A stretch of 64,000 bases of DNA from NCBI GenBank assembly GCA_016717305.1, contig JADKFY010000008.1:62001-126000 (forward strand), in the 5' to 3' direction. Within the stretch, counting starts at the first letter, position 1. Each line of letters begins with the position of its first letter. Shown here piece by piece: positions 18,865 through 28,875 of the stretch. Below the pieces are notes generated by a model. The model was not told the DNA's origin. It was given only the letters and a program-made list of their open reading frames with translations, and searched no databases. This DNA comes from Flavobacteriales bacterium (GTDB lineage: Bacteria; Bacteroidota; Bacteroidia; Flavobacteriales_F; PHOS-HE28). The translations under genes were made by a program, and so were the position numbers.

Positions 18865-18973
18865 TGTGAAGGCCCGTCGACCGCCAAGCTTCTCTTGACG
18901 ATTCCCTCGATCACATGAGCAATCCACTCAATGACGTGCGGAATGGACGTCACGTTCATTTTCCTTTCGGGGT

Positions 18974-19096
18974 ATGAAAACCACGAACCACCTCCTTAGC
19001 ATCATGCTTTGCACCCGCGTATTGGTCCAAGCCGGCGCGTTTGACAACACCTATAGTGGTGATGGTAAAAGGACATTCAACGTTGTACAGCGGTGA
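18974..19096 (+). pseudogene. N-terminal remnant of a delta-60-repeat protein
   Basis: A 40-codon ORF, M-K-T-T-N-H-L-L-S-I-M then ...V-Q-A-G-A-F-D-N-T-Y-S-G-D-G-K. It matches the layout of the four delta-60 genes 5 kb downstream: start M-K-x, hydrophobic leader, A-Q-P-G-x-L-D-N-(S/T)-F-S-x-D-G-K. It ends after the first half repeat. Probably a truncated paralogue. Confidence 0.55.
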
Positions 19097-19185
19097 TGAA
19101 GGAGTAGGGCGCTCATGACCGCGCGGCTTGAGCAACCGCACCATATCGACCGGAAACGAACGACCTTGCAAACCCTTAGGTCGGG

Positions 19186-22100
19186 ATGATACACATGCGC
19201 AGCGCGTTCATCGCGGGTCTTGTAATCCTTCTCGCTGGCGGCGTGCGGGCTCAGTATTTCGTGAACTACACCGCCGAACAAGGTCTGCTCAGTGAGGATG
19301 TGCGCCACGTGTTGCTGGATCATCAGGGCTTCTTGTGGGTTTCCAGTCAGGAAGGACTTTGGCGATTTGATGGCGCGTCGTTCCGGCGCTTCGATGTGGA
19401 CCGGCCATTGCGAAGTGGAGCACCGCGGGACATTGGCGAGAACATGGCGATCGCACCGGATGGGCGCATCTGGACGGTTTCCGGAGCAACGGGCTTGGGC
19501 GTTTTCGATCCCGCGACCGAACATTACACGGAGTGGCAGGAACTGGTCGGTGATAGCCTGCCGTTCCCTTTCCGGCTGTCGCCCGGAATGCTAGTGCTCA
19601 ACAATGATTCGATCCTGGCCGTGGCGGAGGAAGATGGACTGTTGCTCTTTCTGCCCGCTCAACACCGTTGGGAAGTCATGGCAACCAACCCGTTGGAAGA
19701 ACGGCTTTATTGCAGAGTGATCGTCCGTGACCGGTTCGATCTGCAACGGGTCTGGATCGGTGCATCCGGAAGGCTCCTGAGCTGCCACCTGCGTACAGGC
19801 CAACTGGTGACCAGCGAGTTCCAGGACAGCATTGACAACGATGAAGTGGTGCATATCCATGCGATCGATCAGGACGAGGACGGAACGCTTTGGTTGGGCA
19901 CTTGGGGTGATGGCGTTATGCACTATGATCCGGGGAAAGGTCGTGCCGTAGCCTACCTTTTCGATACCACCTCCGATCAACGGTGCGAAGAACATCATCC
20001 AAGGAATGGCACGCCGATCGGCGGAGGAATTCTATCTCGGCTGCGAGGACGGTCTGCGGGTGTTCAATATGCGTACCGGGTTCAGCGGACCGATCAAGCA
20101 CAATCCCGAAAGTGCGCACAGCCTCCCGTCAGGAATGGTGACCACTTTGATGCTGGCTCCTTCTGGCGATCTGTGGATATGTACCGGCAACGGCCTGTCC
20201 TGTCTTTCCCCTACAATGAACCGGTTCGCGCATGTACGATTGGGCAAACCGTTCTATGTGGGCGAACAATGGACACGATTGAGCGGTGTGGCGGAAGTCG
20301 GCGACGACCTCTTTCTGGGAACGGATATTCAAGGGCTATTGCGGTTGAACAAGCAAAGCCACGTGGTCACTCGGGTGAAGAACACGCTTGATGAACACGG
20401 ACGACATACGGATGTCTCCTATACGTTCGACCTCTTCCGGTGCGGTGATGGACCAATCCAACTGCGAACCAGAAACGGGGCGTTCATTATGGATCCCGAT
20501 TCCCTCATCTTGAGGCGCGTATTGCAAAAGACCATCGAAAAGCTGGGTCGTTTGGATGGGCTGAGCCATTTGTGCGACGCAGATGGGTGGGTCTGGACCG
20601 GTACCTCTTACGGACTGTACAAGACCAATGCGGCGTTGGACGAAGGTGTAGCTTACGACCGCAAGGCACCGCCCGGCTTTCGCGTGAACCGGGCGTATTG
20701 GCCGCAAGGCATCGCGAAAGACCACAACGGGAACACCTGGTTCAGCGTGAGCGAAACGGGCATCGGTCGCATTCCGCCCAGCGGGTCACCGGTGGAGATC
20801 CTTACGCCGGCAACACAGCATTGGCTTACCACGCCTGCGGTCTGGGACGTGGAGATCGATGAGCAGGACCGATTGTGGCTCGGCACCTTCGCCCACGGCC
20901 TGATCATCACCCCGGCCTCGGACCTCGGAGGCGCGGGTACCCGGTACCTCGGCGCAAAGGACGGGCTCGCCTCGTTGATCTCTTCCGTGAAAATGTTGTG
21001 CAACGGCGATGTGTGGTGCGGCAGCCCGATGGGCTTGTTCAGGATCGATCCGAAAAACATGTCCATAAGGCACTTCGGGCTGAACGATGGTCTGCCCAAT
21101 GGCAACTTCCACCACGCGGAAATCCGTGAACACCCTTCCGGTCTGGTAACGGTGTATGGGGACGGGGATGAGATGATCTGGTTCCATCCGGACAGCATCG
21201 AAACCGCACAGCCGATGCCACGGATATGGATCGATCGTGTGGTGGTGCGTGGCGAAACCGTTGCCCGTGACAGTAACTACGCCATCGCTCCGCTCCTGGA
21301 CCTGGCGTACGACCGCAATTTCGTTGATGTACATTTCTCGGCGATCGCGCTTACCCAGCGCCATCGTGTGGCCCTGGAATACCTTCTGGATGGACTTGCT
21401 CGGGGCTGGACGCACACCGGAGCAACAGGCGTGGCCACGTTCACGGACCTGCCGCCGGGCGAATACACCTTTCGCGTGCGACCGGTCGGTACAACGAACG
21501 GTGCACAGGAAACGCGGCTCGCCATCCACATCCATCCGGCCTTCTGGCAAACATGGTGGTTCATGGCCCTGATCGCGTTGTGCCTGATCGCGGCGTTTAC
21601 GGTCTTTTTGCGGTGGCGACTGCGCACTGTTCGCCGCCAAGAACGACTACGCTCCGACTTTGAGCGCCGCATCGGCGAGGTGGAGATGAGCGCCCTGCGC
21701 GCCCAGATGAACCCGCACTTCCTGTTCAACAGCCTCAATTCGATAAACCGCTATATCGTGAAGCACGAACCCCGCATAGCTTCGGAATACCTTACGAAGT
21801 TCTCGCGGCTGATGCGGTCCGTGCTCAACAATAGCAAAGAGACGTTGGTGCCGTTGAAGGATGAACTCGAAGCACTCACGCTTTACATCGATCTGGAAGC
21901 TCTACGCTTCACCAACAAATTCGATCTGCGTTCCCAGGTGGAAGTGGACCGCGACCCCGCCTTGATCATGGTGCCGCCGCTGATCCTGCAACCTTTCGTG
22001 GAGAACGCCATTTGGCACGGGTTGATGCACAAGAAGGACGGCGAAGCGATTCTCATCCTGCACGTGCAGCACCAGCAAGGCGTATTACGCTTTGTGGTGG

Positions 22101-22330
22101 AGGACAACGGCATCGGGCGTGCGCAAGCCGCACAACACCGAAGCCTGTCCGCGATACGACGCCCTTCTTATGGCACACGCATAACCCAGGAGCGGCTCGA
22201 TCTGCTGGAGCGCCTCTACGGAATGGAAGTACAGGTGGAGTACACCGACATCATGGATACTGCACAACGACCGCTTGGAACGCGCGTGACCTTGACCATT
22301 AAACAACAGGAACCATGGAACCCGAATTGA
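19186..22330 (+). CDS. LytS-type sensor histidine kinase with two-component propeller (one frame break)
   Basis: About 1047 aa after repair of one base. Signal peptide (F-I-A-G-L-V-I-L-L-A-G-G-V-R-A-Q), then a periplasmic beta-propeller of Reg_prop-type repeats (D-G-R-I-W, D-G-T-L-W-L-G-T-W-G-D-G, G-D-L-W-I-C-T-G-N-G-L, D-G-W-V-W-T-G-T-S-Y-G-L), a Y_Y_Y domain (T-F-T-D-L-P-P-G-E-Y-T-F-R-V-R), one membrane helix (W-W-F-M-A-L-I-A-L-C-L-I-A-A-F), and a His_kinase domain with R-A-Q-M-N-P-H-F-L-F-N-S-L-N-S followed by an ATPase domain (N-G-I-G). The frame opened at 19186 diverges at about 19968-19980 (CACCTCCG, one extra base) and resumes in the frame reading P-I-N-G-A-K-N-I-I-Q-G-M. The response regulator start overlaps its stop. 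Senses an unknown envelope signal. Confidence 0.88.
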
Positions 22331-23070
22331 CAGCCGTGCTCGTGGACGATGAGGAACACTGTACGGACATGCTCGCATGGATGTTGGCCGAATACTGCCC
22401 CAATGTGCAGGTGATCGGTGCGTTCAATGACCCGGAGAAAGCATTGCATTACTTGCGCAATCATGTTCCGGACATCTTGTTCCTTGATATCGAAATGCCG
22501 GCGCTAAATGGGTTCGACCTGCTCACGGACCTGGATGCGCATCGGTTCGCGTTGATCTTCACCACCGCGTACGACCAGTTCGCCATCAAGGCCATCAAGC
22601 ACCACGCCTTGGACTACCTGTTGAAGCCCGTGGACAAGGACGAACTGCGTGCTGCGATCGCCAAGGCAGCTCGAAAACCCGGTGACCTGGACCTGCTCTC
22701 CAAAGTGGGTGCCTTGCTTGTGCAACTGAAGAACCCAACACCCACCGCACGGATCGCAATACCTACGCGCGAAGGGTTGGAGATGGTGGAGGTGGATCAC
22801 ATCATCCACGCCCGTGCGGATGACAACTACACGGAGTTGCACTTGGAAGGGGGCCGCCGCATCATGGTTTCGCGCACGCTGAAGGACATCGAAGCCGACC
22901 TGCCTGCCGACCGCTTCATGCCGGTACATTCCGGACATTTGGTCGTCCTACCCTTTGTGGTACGCTACGTGCGTGGTAACGGGGGCTATGTGGTGCTGCC
23001 GACCGGGGAGCAGTTGCTCGTTTCAAGGGCGAAGAAGGACGAACTGCTCGTGCGGTTGGGTGTGGTTTGA
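22315..23070 (+). CDS. LytTR-family response regulator
   Basis: 251 aa. Receiver domain 1-125: acidic pair D-D-E near residue 11, phosphorylation site Asp58 in F-L-D-I-E-M-P, Thr83/84 (F-T-T-A-Y) and Lys104 (L-L-K-P-V-D). LytTR DNA-binding domain ~145-250 (D-N-Y-T-E-L-H-L, R-T-L-K-D-I-E, F-M-P-V-H-S-G-H-L-V, V-L-P-T-G-E-Q-L-L-V-S-R). It overlaps the kinase gene by 16 nt and so forms its cognate pair. Such regulators bind direct repeats near promoters; the adjacent LytTR protein and delta-60 array are candidate targets (inference). Confidence 0.93.
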   Translation: MEPELTAVLVDDEEHCTDMLAWMLAEYCPNVQVIGAFNDPEKALHYLRNHVPDILFLDIEMPALNGFDLLTDLDAHRFALIFTTAYDQFAIKAIKHHALDYLLKPVDKDELRAAIAKAARKPGDLDLLSKVGALLVQLKNPTPTARIAIPTREGLEMVEVDHIIHARADDNYTELHLEGGRRIMVSRTLKDIEADLPADRFMPVHSGHLVVLPFVVRYVRGNGGYVVLPTGEQLLVSRAKKDELLVRLGVV

Positions 23071-23097
23071 ATATCTTTTGGCTTGGAATATCCAGAG

Positions 23098-23117
23098 AAT
23101 ACCCTGTTTTGGGTATT
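23098..23117 (+). promoter_or_regulatory. Inverted repeat between the two LytTR genes
   Basis: AATACCC at 23098-23104 and GGGTATT at 23111-23117 with a TGTTTT loop, 27 nt after the regulator stop. It could be a weak terminator or a regulator binding site; there is no T-run after it. Confidence 0.4.
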
Positions 23118-23189
23118 GCAAAATCCAATGCTGCATGTTCTATTTGTGTACGGGCCGCATCTCGGCGTAACGTAACGATCCCGTTCCAC

Positions 23190-23771
23190 ATGTCGAAAGC
23201 CACTGTTTTTCGTACCACAGGCCGCAATCGGAGCGTAGCGGGGACAAAAGGACGTATCGTTGAGTTCCATTCCGAACTGGCCCAACGGGACCCAGAACCG
23301 ATCCAAGTTCACACGCCACCACGGTTCGCCTTTCGCAGCGACCAGTTGGAAGAGATGCTGGGTTCCATCCTGCACAAGCTGCTCAATGGCGCGTCACTAC
23401 CCGCAGCCTATTCGGGCCATTCGCGATCGGGAGATCACGGCGGTCCTCAACGCATCGCCATACCCGACCTAAGGGGCATCGAGATGCTGAGGGTGGACTC
23501 GATCCTCTGTGCGGTGGCCTTCAGCAACTACACCGAACTGCACCTGCACGGTGGTCACCGCATCGTGATCTCCCGGACGCTGAAGGACATCGAAGCCGAC
23601 CTGCCCGTAGAGTGGTTCATCCGCATCCATGCATCTCACTTGGTCGCCTTGTCGGCCATTACGCGCTACATCCGCGGTAATGGCGGCATCGTGGTCCTTG
23701 CCAACGGCGAACAGTTCCCCGTATCCCGGGCCAAGAAGGACGAATTGTTGGAACGTCTGGGGGCGCATTGA
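23190..23771 (+). CDS. LytTR DNA-binding protein without receiver domain
   Basis: About 193 aa from M-S-K-A-T-V-F. No Asp-containing receiver is visible. Residues ~90-193 are a LytTR domain very like that of the preceding regulator: R-T-L-K-D-I-E-A-D-L-P, I-H-A-S-H-L-V-A-L, Y-I-R-G-N-G-G, S-R-A-K-K-D-E-L-L-E-R-L-G. Long stretches of nucleotide identity with 22860-23065 indicate a local duplication followed by loss or replacement of the receiver. It may act as an unphosphorylated competitor or partner at the same sites. The open frame extends upstream to 23067, but only from a TTG inside the regulator stop. Confidence 0.75.
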   Translation: MSKATVFRTTGRNRSVAGTKGRIVEFHSELAQRDPEPIQVHTPPRFAFRSDQLEEMLGSILHKLLNGASLPAAYSGHSRSGDHGGPQRIAIPDLRGIEMLRVDSILCAVAFSNYTELHLHGGHRIVISRTLKDIEADLPVEWFIRIHASHLVALSAITRYIRGNGGIVVLANGEQFPVSRAKKDELLERLGAH

Positions 23772-24089
23772 ACGATCCACTCGATCGCGCTGGCAAACGG
23801 CTCGATCGGATGTGCGTCGAAGCGCGGTGCGGCGTAGGTTCGATCAGATCCAACGATTCCATGCCAACATTATCCGCCATTCCCGGTTTTGTTGGCGTAC
23901 TGACGGCCCAATTCATTTTCGTAGCGCTATTCGCCCAACCGTTCAACTTGGGTGACAAGATCAAGCGTGTGCATTTGGATCGGGTGGAGCTGGGCAAGGC
24001 GGAAGGGGAAAGACCAAGGAATTATGAAGACCTGGTTGCTCTCACGATCATTCGAGTAGCGCCGGGATATTTCGATCGAAAACCACACC
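23772..24089. other. Intergenic region upstream of the delta-60 array
   Basis: Open stretches on both strands here show no family motif, and the plus-strand one begins only with TTG. I see no convincing promoter match. This is the natural place for a LytTR binding site, but I could not find a clear pair of direct repeats. Confidence 0.4.
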
Positions 24090-25646
24090 ATGACTAATAC
24101 CACAACAACCCTGACCACTCTGTTCCTCGCATTTGGAGCAACAACATTCGCACAACCCGGCAGTCTTGACAACAGTTTCAGTATTGACGGCAAGGTGACC
24201 ACCGCCTTCGGAACGGGTGATGACAGCGGACAGTCCGTCGCCATCCAGCTGGATGGGAAGATCGTTGTGGTCGGGACCGTAAGCAATGGCACAGATTCTG
24301 ATCTCGCTATAGCCCGGTACAGCACGGATGGCACCCTTGACAACAGCTTCAGTGGTGATGGCAAAGTGTCCACCGACTTCGGAACAGTTGCTGCCGCTGG
24401 AAATTCAGTCACCATCCAGTCGAACGGGAAGATCATCGTGGCCGGATCCGCGTCCAATGGCACAGATAGCGATTTCGTTTTAGCCCGGTACAACACGGAT
24501 GGTACCCCCGACAACGGCTTTGGTGTTGGCGGCAAAGTATCCACCGCCTTTGGAACGGGGAATGATTTTGGAATGTCAGTCGCCGTGCAACCGGACGCGA
24601 GGATCGTCGTGGCCGGAAATTCCTACAACGGCACAGATAGGGATTTCGCTACAGCCCGGTACAACACGGATGGCACCCTCGACAATAGCTTCAGTGGTGA
24701 TGGCAAAGTGACCACCGCCTTCGGAACAGGTAATGATTATGGATCGTCAGTCGCCATCCAACCGGACGGGAGGATCGTAGTGGCCGGATACGCGTACAAC
24801 GGCACCAATAATGATCTCGCTTTAGCCCGCTACAACACGGATGGAACCCTCGACAACAGCTTCAGTGGTGATGGCAAAGTGATCACCGCCTTCGGAACGG
24901 GTGATGACGCCGGATATTCAGTCGCCATCCAGCCGGACGGGAAGATCGTAGTGGCCGGATCCGCGTCCAACGGCACAGTTCGTTATTTCGCTATAGCCCG
25001 TTACAACACGGATGGCACCCTTGACAACAGCTTCAGTGGCGGTGGTATAGAAACCACCAACTTCGGAACGGGAACTGCCATCGGAATATCAGTCGCCATC
25101 CAGCCGGACGGGAAGATCGTAGTGGCCGGCGACGCATACATGGGTTCAAATTCCGACTTCGCTTTAGCCAGGTATCACACGGATGGTTCCCTCGACAATA
25201 GTTTCGGCGTGGGCGGCAAAGTAACGACCGCCTTCGGAACGGCCAATGACTTCGGACGGTCAGTCGCCATTCAGCCGGACGGGAAGATCGTAGTGGCCGG
25301 ATCTGCATACTCCGGCACAAATTCTGATTTCGCGGTAGCCCGCTATCTCTCTGGCCTCAACATAGGCGTGATCGAATTCTCACTCGCCGACAACGCGCCA
25401 CTGATCTATCCGAACCCAATCGATGAGCGCGCAACGCTGGAGTTCACCTTGCAGAATGATGAGACCATCTCCATACACCTCCTCGATATGCAGGGCAGAA
25501 CGGTACGGACGTTCATTGACGGTAAGTACCAACCAGCAGGCGAGCATCGCCTGTCCATTGATGTGCCCGAAGCATTGCCATCAGGTGCCTACCTCATTGT
25601 TATTTCTTCCCTCAATGGCAAGTTCGCGGTGCAAGTGGTGAAGTAG
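24090..25646 (+). CDS. Delta-60 repeat protein with T9SS sorting domain (array copy 1)
   Basis: 518 aa. Signal peptide (T-L-F-L-A-F-G-A-T-T-F-A-Q), then seven to eight ~57-residue delta-60 repeats, each L-D-N-S-F-S-x-D-G-K-V-T-T-x-F-G-T-G-(N/D)-D-x-G-x-S-V-A-I-Q-x-D-G-K-I-V-V-A-G-x ... D-F-A-L-A-R-Y-N-T-D-G. A type A T9SS tail follows (A-P-L-I-Y-P-N-P-I-D, M-Q-G-R-T-V, L-P-S-G-A-Y-L-I-V-I-S). Predicted to be exported and attached to the surface; beta-propeller fold by family. A segment near 24298-24530 is nearly identical to 28161-28390 in copy 3. Function unknown. First of four tandem paralogues. Confidence 0.88.
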   Translation: MTNTTTTLTTLFLAFGATTFAQPGSLDNSFSIDGKVTTAFGTGDDSGQSVAIQLDGKIVVVGTVSNGTDSDLAIARYSTDGTLDNSFSGDGKVSTDFGTVAAAGNSVTIQSNGKIIVAGSASNGTDSDFVLARYNTDGTPDNGFGVGGKVSTAFGTGNDFGMSVAVQPDARIVVAGNSYNGTDRDFATARYNTDGTLDNSFSGDGKVTTAFGTGNDYGSSVAIQPDGRIVVAGYAYNGTNNDLALARYNTDGTLDNSFSGDGKVITAFGTGDDAGYSVAIQPDGKIVVAGSASNGTVRYFAIARYNTDGTLDNSFSGGGIETTNFGTGTAIGISVAIQPDGKIVVAGDAYMGSNSDFALARYHTDGSLDNSFGVGGKVTTAFGTANDFGRSVAIQPDGKIVVAGSAYSGTNSDFAVARYLSGLNIGVIEFSLADNAPLIYPNPIDERATLEFTLQNDETISIHLLDMQGRTVRTFIDGKYQPAGEHRLSIDVPEALPSGAYLIVISSLNGKFAVQVVK

Positions 25647-25695
25647 CACCTCTGCTGCTGTTGCTAACGAAACCGGAATCCACAAAGCCGAACAG

Positions 25696-27222
25696 ATGAA
25701 ACACTTGAACCAAATTCTGATCGTTTTCCTCCTCGCAACTGGAGCAACAACAACAGCCCAACCCGGCACTCTTGACAACACCTTCAATTTTGACGGCAAA
25801 GTGACCACCGACTTCGGACCGGGTGCTGACGACGGTCGGTCGGTCGCTATCCAATCGGACGGGAAGATCGTAGTGGCCGGGTCCGGGTCCGTCGGAACAA
25901 CAAGGGATTTCGCCTTAGCCCGGTATTACACGGACGGTACCCTCGACAACAGCTTCAGCGGTGACGGCAAAATAATCACCGACTTCAGCACGGATAATGA
26001 CGAAGGACAGTCAGTCGCCATCCAGCCGGACGGGAAGATCGTGGTGGCCGGATACGCGCAGAACGGCACAAATAGAGACTTCGCTATAGCCCGGTACAAC
26101 ACGGATGGTAGTCTCGACAACAGCTTCAGCGTTGACGGCAGAGTGACCACCGACTTCAGCACGGGTAATGACGAAGGACAGTCAGTCGCCATCCAGCCGG
26201 ACGGGAAGATCGTGGTGGCCGGATACGCGCAGAACGGCACAAACAGGGACTTCGCTATTGCCCGGTACAACACGGATGGTAGCCTCGACAACAGCTACAG
26301 TGGTGACGGTAAGGTGACCACCGCCTTCGGAGCGTATTGGGACTCCGGATCTTCCGTTGCCATCCAGCTGGACGAGAAGATCGTCGTCACCGGTGAAACG
26401 GCGAATGGCGTGGATCTCGATCTAGCTATGGCCCGTTATAACGCGGATGGTTCCCTTGACAGCAGCTTCAGTGTTGACGGCAAAGTGACCACCGCCTTCG
26501 GAACGGGTGATGACTACGGACGGTCGGTCGCTATCCAGCCTGACGGCAAGATCCTGGTGGCCGGAGGTTCTTCGTACGGCACTTTCGGATTAGCGCGATA
26601 TAACACGAATGGCACCCTGGACAACAGCTTCGGTGGTGTTGGCTTCGTGGGTGGTGTCACGAGATATTCAGCCGCCATTCAGCTGGATGGTAAGATCTTA
26701 GTGGCGGGATCCTCGAACATCGGCACAAGTGATGCTTTTAATATAGCCAGATACAACACGGATGGCACCCTGGACAACAGCTTCCTTGGCGGCATAGTGA
26801 TAGCCGACTTCGGAACGGGTAATGACCGCGGCTATTCGGTCGCCATCCAGCCAAACTTGAGGATCGTGGTAGCCGGTGCCTCGTACATCGGCACAAATGG
26901 TTATTTCGCGGTGGTCCGGTACCTTTCCGGCCTATATGTTGGCGTAGTCGAATTCTCACTAAGTAATAACGCGCCACTCATCTATCCGAACCCGATCGAT
27001 GCCCACGCAACCCTGGAGTACACCTTGCAGAGTGACGAGACCATATCCATCCACCTGTTCGATATGCAGGGTAGAACGGTACAGACTTTCATTGAGCGTC
27101 AGGTCCAACCAGCGGGTGAGCATCGCCAGTCCATTGATCTGCCTGATGCACTGCCATCGGGAACCTACCTCATCACTATTTCTTCCCCCAATGGCAAGTT
27201 CACAGTGCAAGTAGTGAAGTAG
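25696..27222 (+). CDS. Delta-60 repeat protein with T9SS sorting domain (array copy 2)
   Basis: 508 aa, same plan as copy 1: signal peptide (I-V-F-L-L-A-T-G-A-T-T-T-A-Q), delta-60 repeats, and a C-terminal tail A-P-L-I-Y-P-N-P-I-D-A-H-A-T-L-E-Y with M-Q-G-R-T-V-Q-T-F-I-E. Repeat units 2 and 3 (about 25985-26135 and 26156-26306) are almost identical at the nucleotide level with a 171-nt period, a recent internal duplication. One later unit is shortened (S-S-Y-G-T-F-G-L-A-R-Y). It starts 49 nt after copy 1. Confidence 0.88.
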   Translation: MKHLNQILIVFLLATGATTTAQPGTLDNTFNFDGKVTTDFGPGADDGRSVAIQSDGKIVVAGSGSVGTTRDFALARYYTDGTLDNSFSGDGKIITDFSTDNDEGQSVAIQPDGKIVVAGYAQNGTNRDFAIARYNTDGSLDNSFSVDGRVTTDFSTGNDEGQSVAIQPDGKIVVAGYAQNGTNRDFAIARYNTDGSLDNSYSGDGKVTTAFGAYWDSGSSVAIQLDEKIVVTGETANGVDLDLAMARYNADGSLDSSFSVDGKVTTAFGTGDDYGRSVAIQPDGKILVAGGSSYGTFGLARYNTNGTLDNSFGGVGFVGGVTRYSAAIQLDGKILVAGSSNIGTSDAFNIARYNTDGTLDNSFLGGIVIADFGTGNDRGYSVAIQPNLRIVVAGASYIGTNGYFAVVRYLSGLYVGVVEFSLSNNAPLIYPNPIDAHATLEYTLQSDETISIHLFDMQGRTVQTFIERQVQPAGEHRQSIDLPDALPSGTYLITISSPNGKFTVQVVK

Positions 27223-27271
27223 TATTTCCACTGTTGGTGCTAATGAAACCGGAGTAAACAAAGCCGAACCC

Positions 27272-28826
27272 ATGAAACGCTTGAGCCCCACCCTGACCAC
27301 TTTGTTCCTCACACTAGGAGCAGCAGCATCCGCACAACCCGGCAGCCTTGACAACAGTTTCAGTAGTGACGGCAAAGTGACCACAGCCTTCGGATCGGGT
27401 CTTGATTTTGGATTTTCAGTCGCCGTCCAGCTTGATGGGAGGATCGTAGTGGCCGGAAACACGGACAACGGCTCAGACAGAGATTTCGCTTTAGCGCGGT
27501 ACAACATGGATGGTACCGTAGACAACAGCTTCAGCGGTGACGGCAAGGTGACCACCGCCTTCGGATCGGGTAATGACATCGGACTGGCAGTCGCCATCCA
27601 GCCGGACGGGAAGGATCGTAATGGCCGGATTCGCGTACGTCGGATCAGGTAGAGATTTCGTTTTAGCCCGGTATAACACGGATGGAACCCTCGACAATAG
27701 CTTCAGCGCGGACGGCAAAGTGACCACCGACTTCGGAACGGGTGATGCGGGTGATGACGACGGATGGTCAGTGGCCATCCAACAGGACGGGAGGATCGTA
27801 GTGGCGGGTTACTCGAACATCGGCACAAATGATGATTTCGCTTTGGCCCGGTACAACACGGATGGAACTCTCGACAACAGCTTTAGTGCAGACGGCAAAG
27901 TGACCACCGACTTCGGAACGGGTGATGACAGCGGAGCTTCAGTCGCCATCCAGTTGGACGGAAAGATCGTAGTGGCCGGATCCTCGTCCGGTGATTTCGC
28001 TTTAGCCCGGTACAATACGGACGGCACCCTCGACAACAGTTTCAGTGGTGACGGCAAAGTGACCACCGACTTCGGCACAGGTTCTAGCAACGGACGGTCT
28101 GTCGCCATCCAGCCTGATGGGAAGATCGTAGTGGCCGGACGCGCTTACGTCGGCACAGATTCTGATCTCGCTATAGCCCGGTACAGCACCGATGGCACCC
28201 TTGACAACAGCTTCAGTGGTGATGGCAAAGTGTCCACCGACTTCGGAACGGTTGGTGCCGATGGAAATTCAGTCACCATCCAGTCGAACGGGAAGATCAT
28301 CGTGGCCGGATCCGCGTCCAATGGCACAGATAGCGATTTCGTTTTAGCCCGGTACAACACGGATGGTACCCCCGACAACGGTTTTGGTGTTAACGGCAAA
28401 GTGACCACGGCCTTCGGAACGGATAGTGACTCGGGGGAGTCAGTCGCCATCGCGCCGGACGGGAAGATCGTAGTGGCCGGAAGCACTTACAACGGCATAG
28501 CTTCCGATTTCGCTTTAGCCCGGTACATCTCAGGCCTTAACGTAGGCATTGTTGATCTCTCCCTCGCCAACAGCGCGCCACTCATCTATCCGAACCCGAT
28601 CAATCATCACGCAACTCTGGAGTACACGTTGCAGAATGCCGAGGTCATCTCCATTCAACTGCTCGATATGCAGGGCAGAACGGTACAGACTTTCATTGCG
28701 GGACAGGTCCAAGCAGCAGGCGCGCATCGTCTCACCATTGATCTGCCAGAAGCATTAACATCGGGTCAGTACCTCATTGCTATTTCTTCCCCCAACGGGA
28801 AGTTTATGGTGCAAGTGGTGAAGTAA
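27272..28826 (+). CDS. Delta-60 repeat protein with T9SS sorting domain (array copy 3, one frame break)
   Basis: About 517 aa after removing one base. Signal peptide (L-F-L-T-L-G-A-A-A-S-A-Q), delta-60 repeats, T9SS tail (S-A-P-L-I-Y-P-N-P-I-N). The frame from 27272 stops at 27652, but the repeat pattern continues in the next frame: at 27606-27615 the sequence reads GACGGGAAGGATCG where the other copies have GACGGGAGGATCG, an extra A. The total of 1555 nt fits exactly one inserted base. An indel error or a genuine inactivation are both possible. A 230-bp segment is nearly identical to copy 1. Confidence 0.85.
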
Positions 28827-28875
28827 CACCTCTACTGCTGTTGCCAACGAAACCGGAGTCAACAAAGCCGAACAC

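Larger units (their letters stand above)
25647..28875 (+). repeat. Conserved 49-nt spacers of the delta-60 array (25647-25695, 27223-27271, 28827-28875)
   Basis: Each of the three gaps is exactly 49 nt and shares the sequence elements CTGTTG, A-A-C-G-A-A-A-C-C-G-G-A-(A/G)-T and CAAAGCCGAAC just before the ATGAAAC start. The equal length and similarity show that the array arose by tandem duplication of a gene-plus-spacer unit of about 1.6 kb. Confidence 0.85.
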
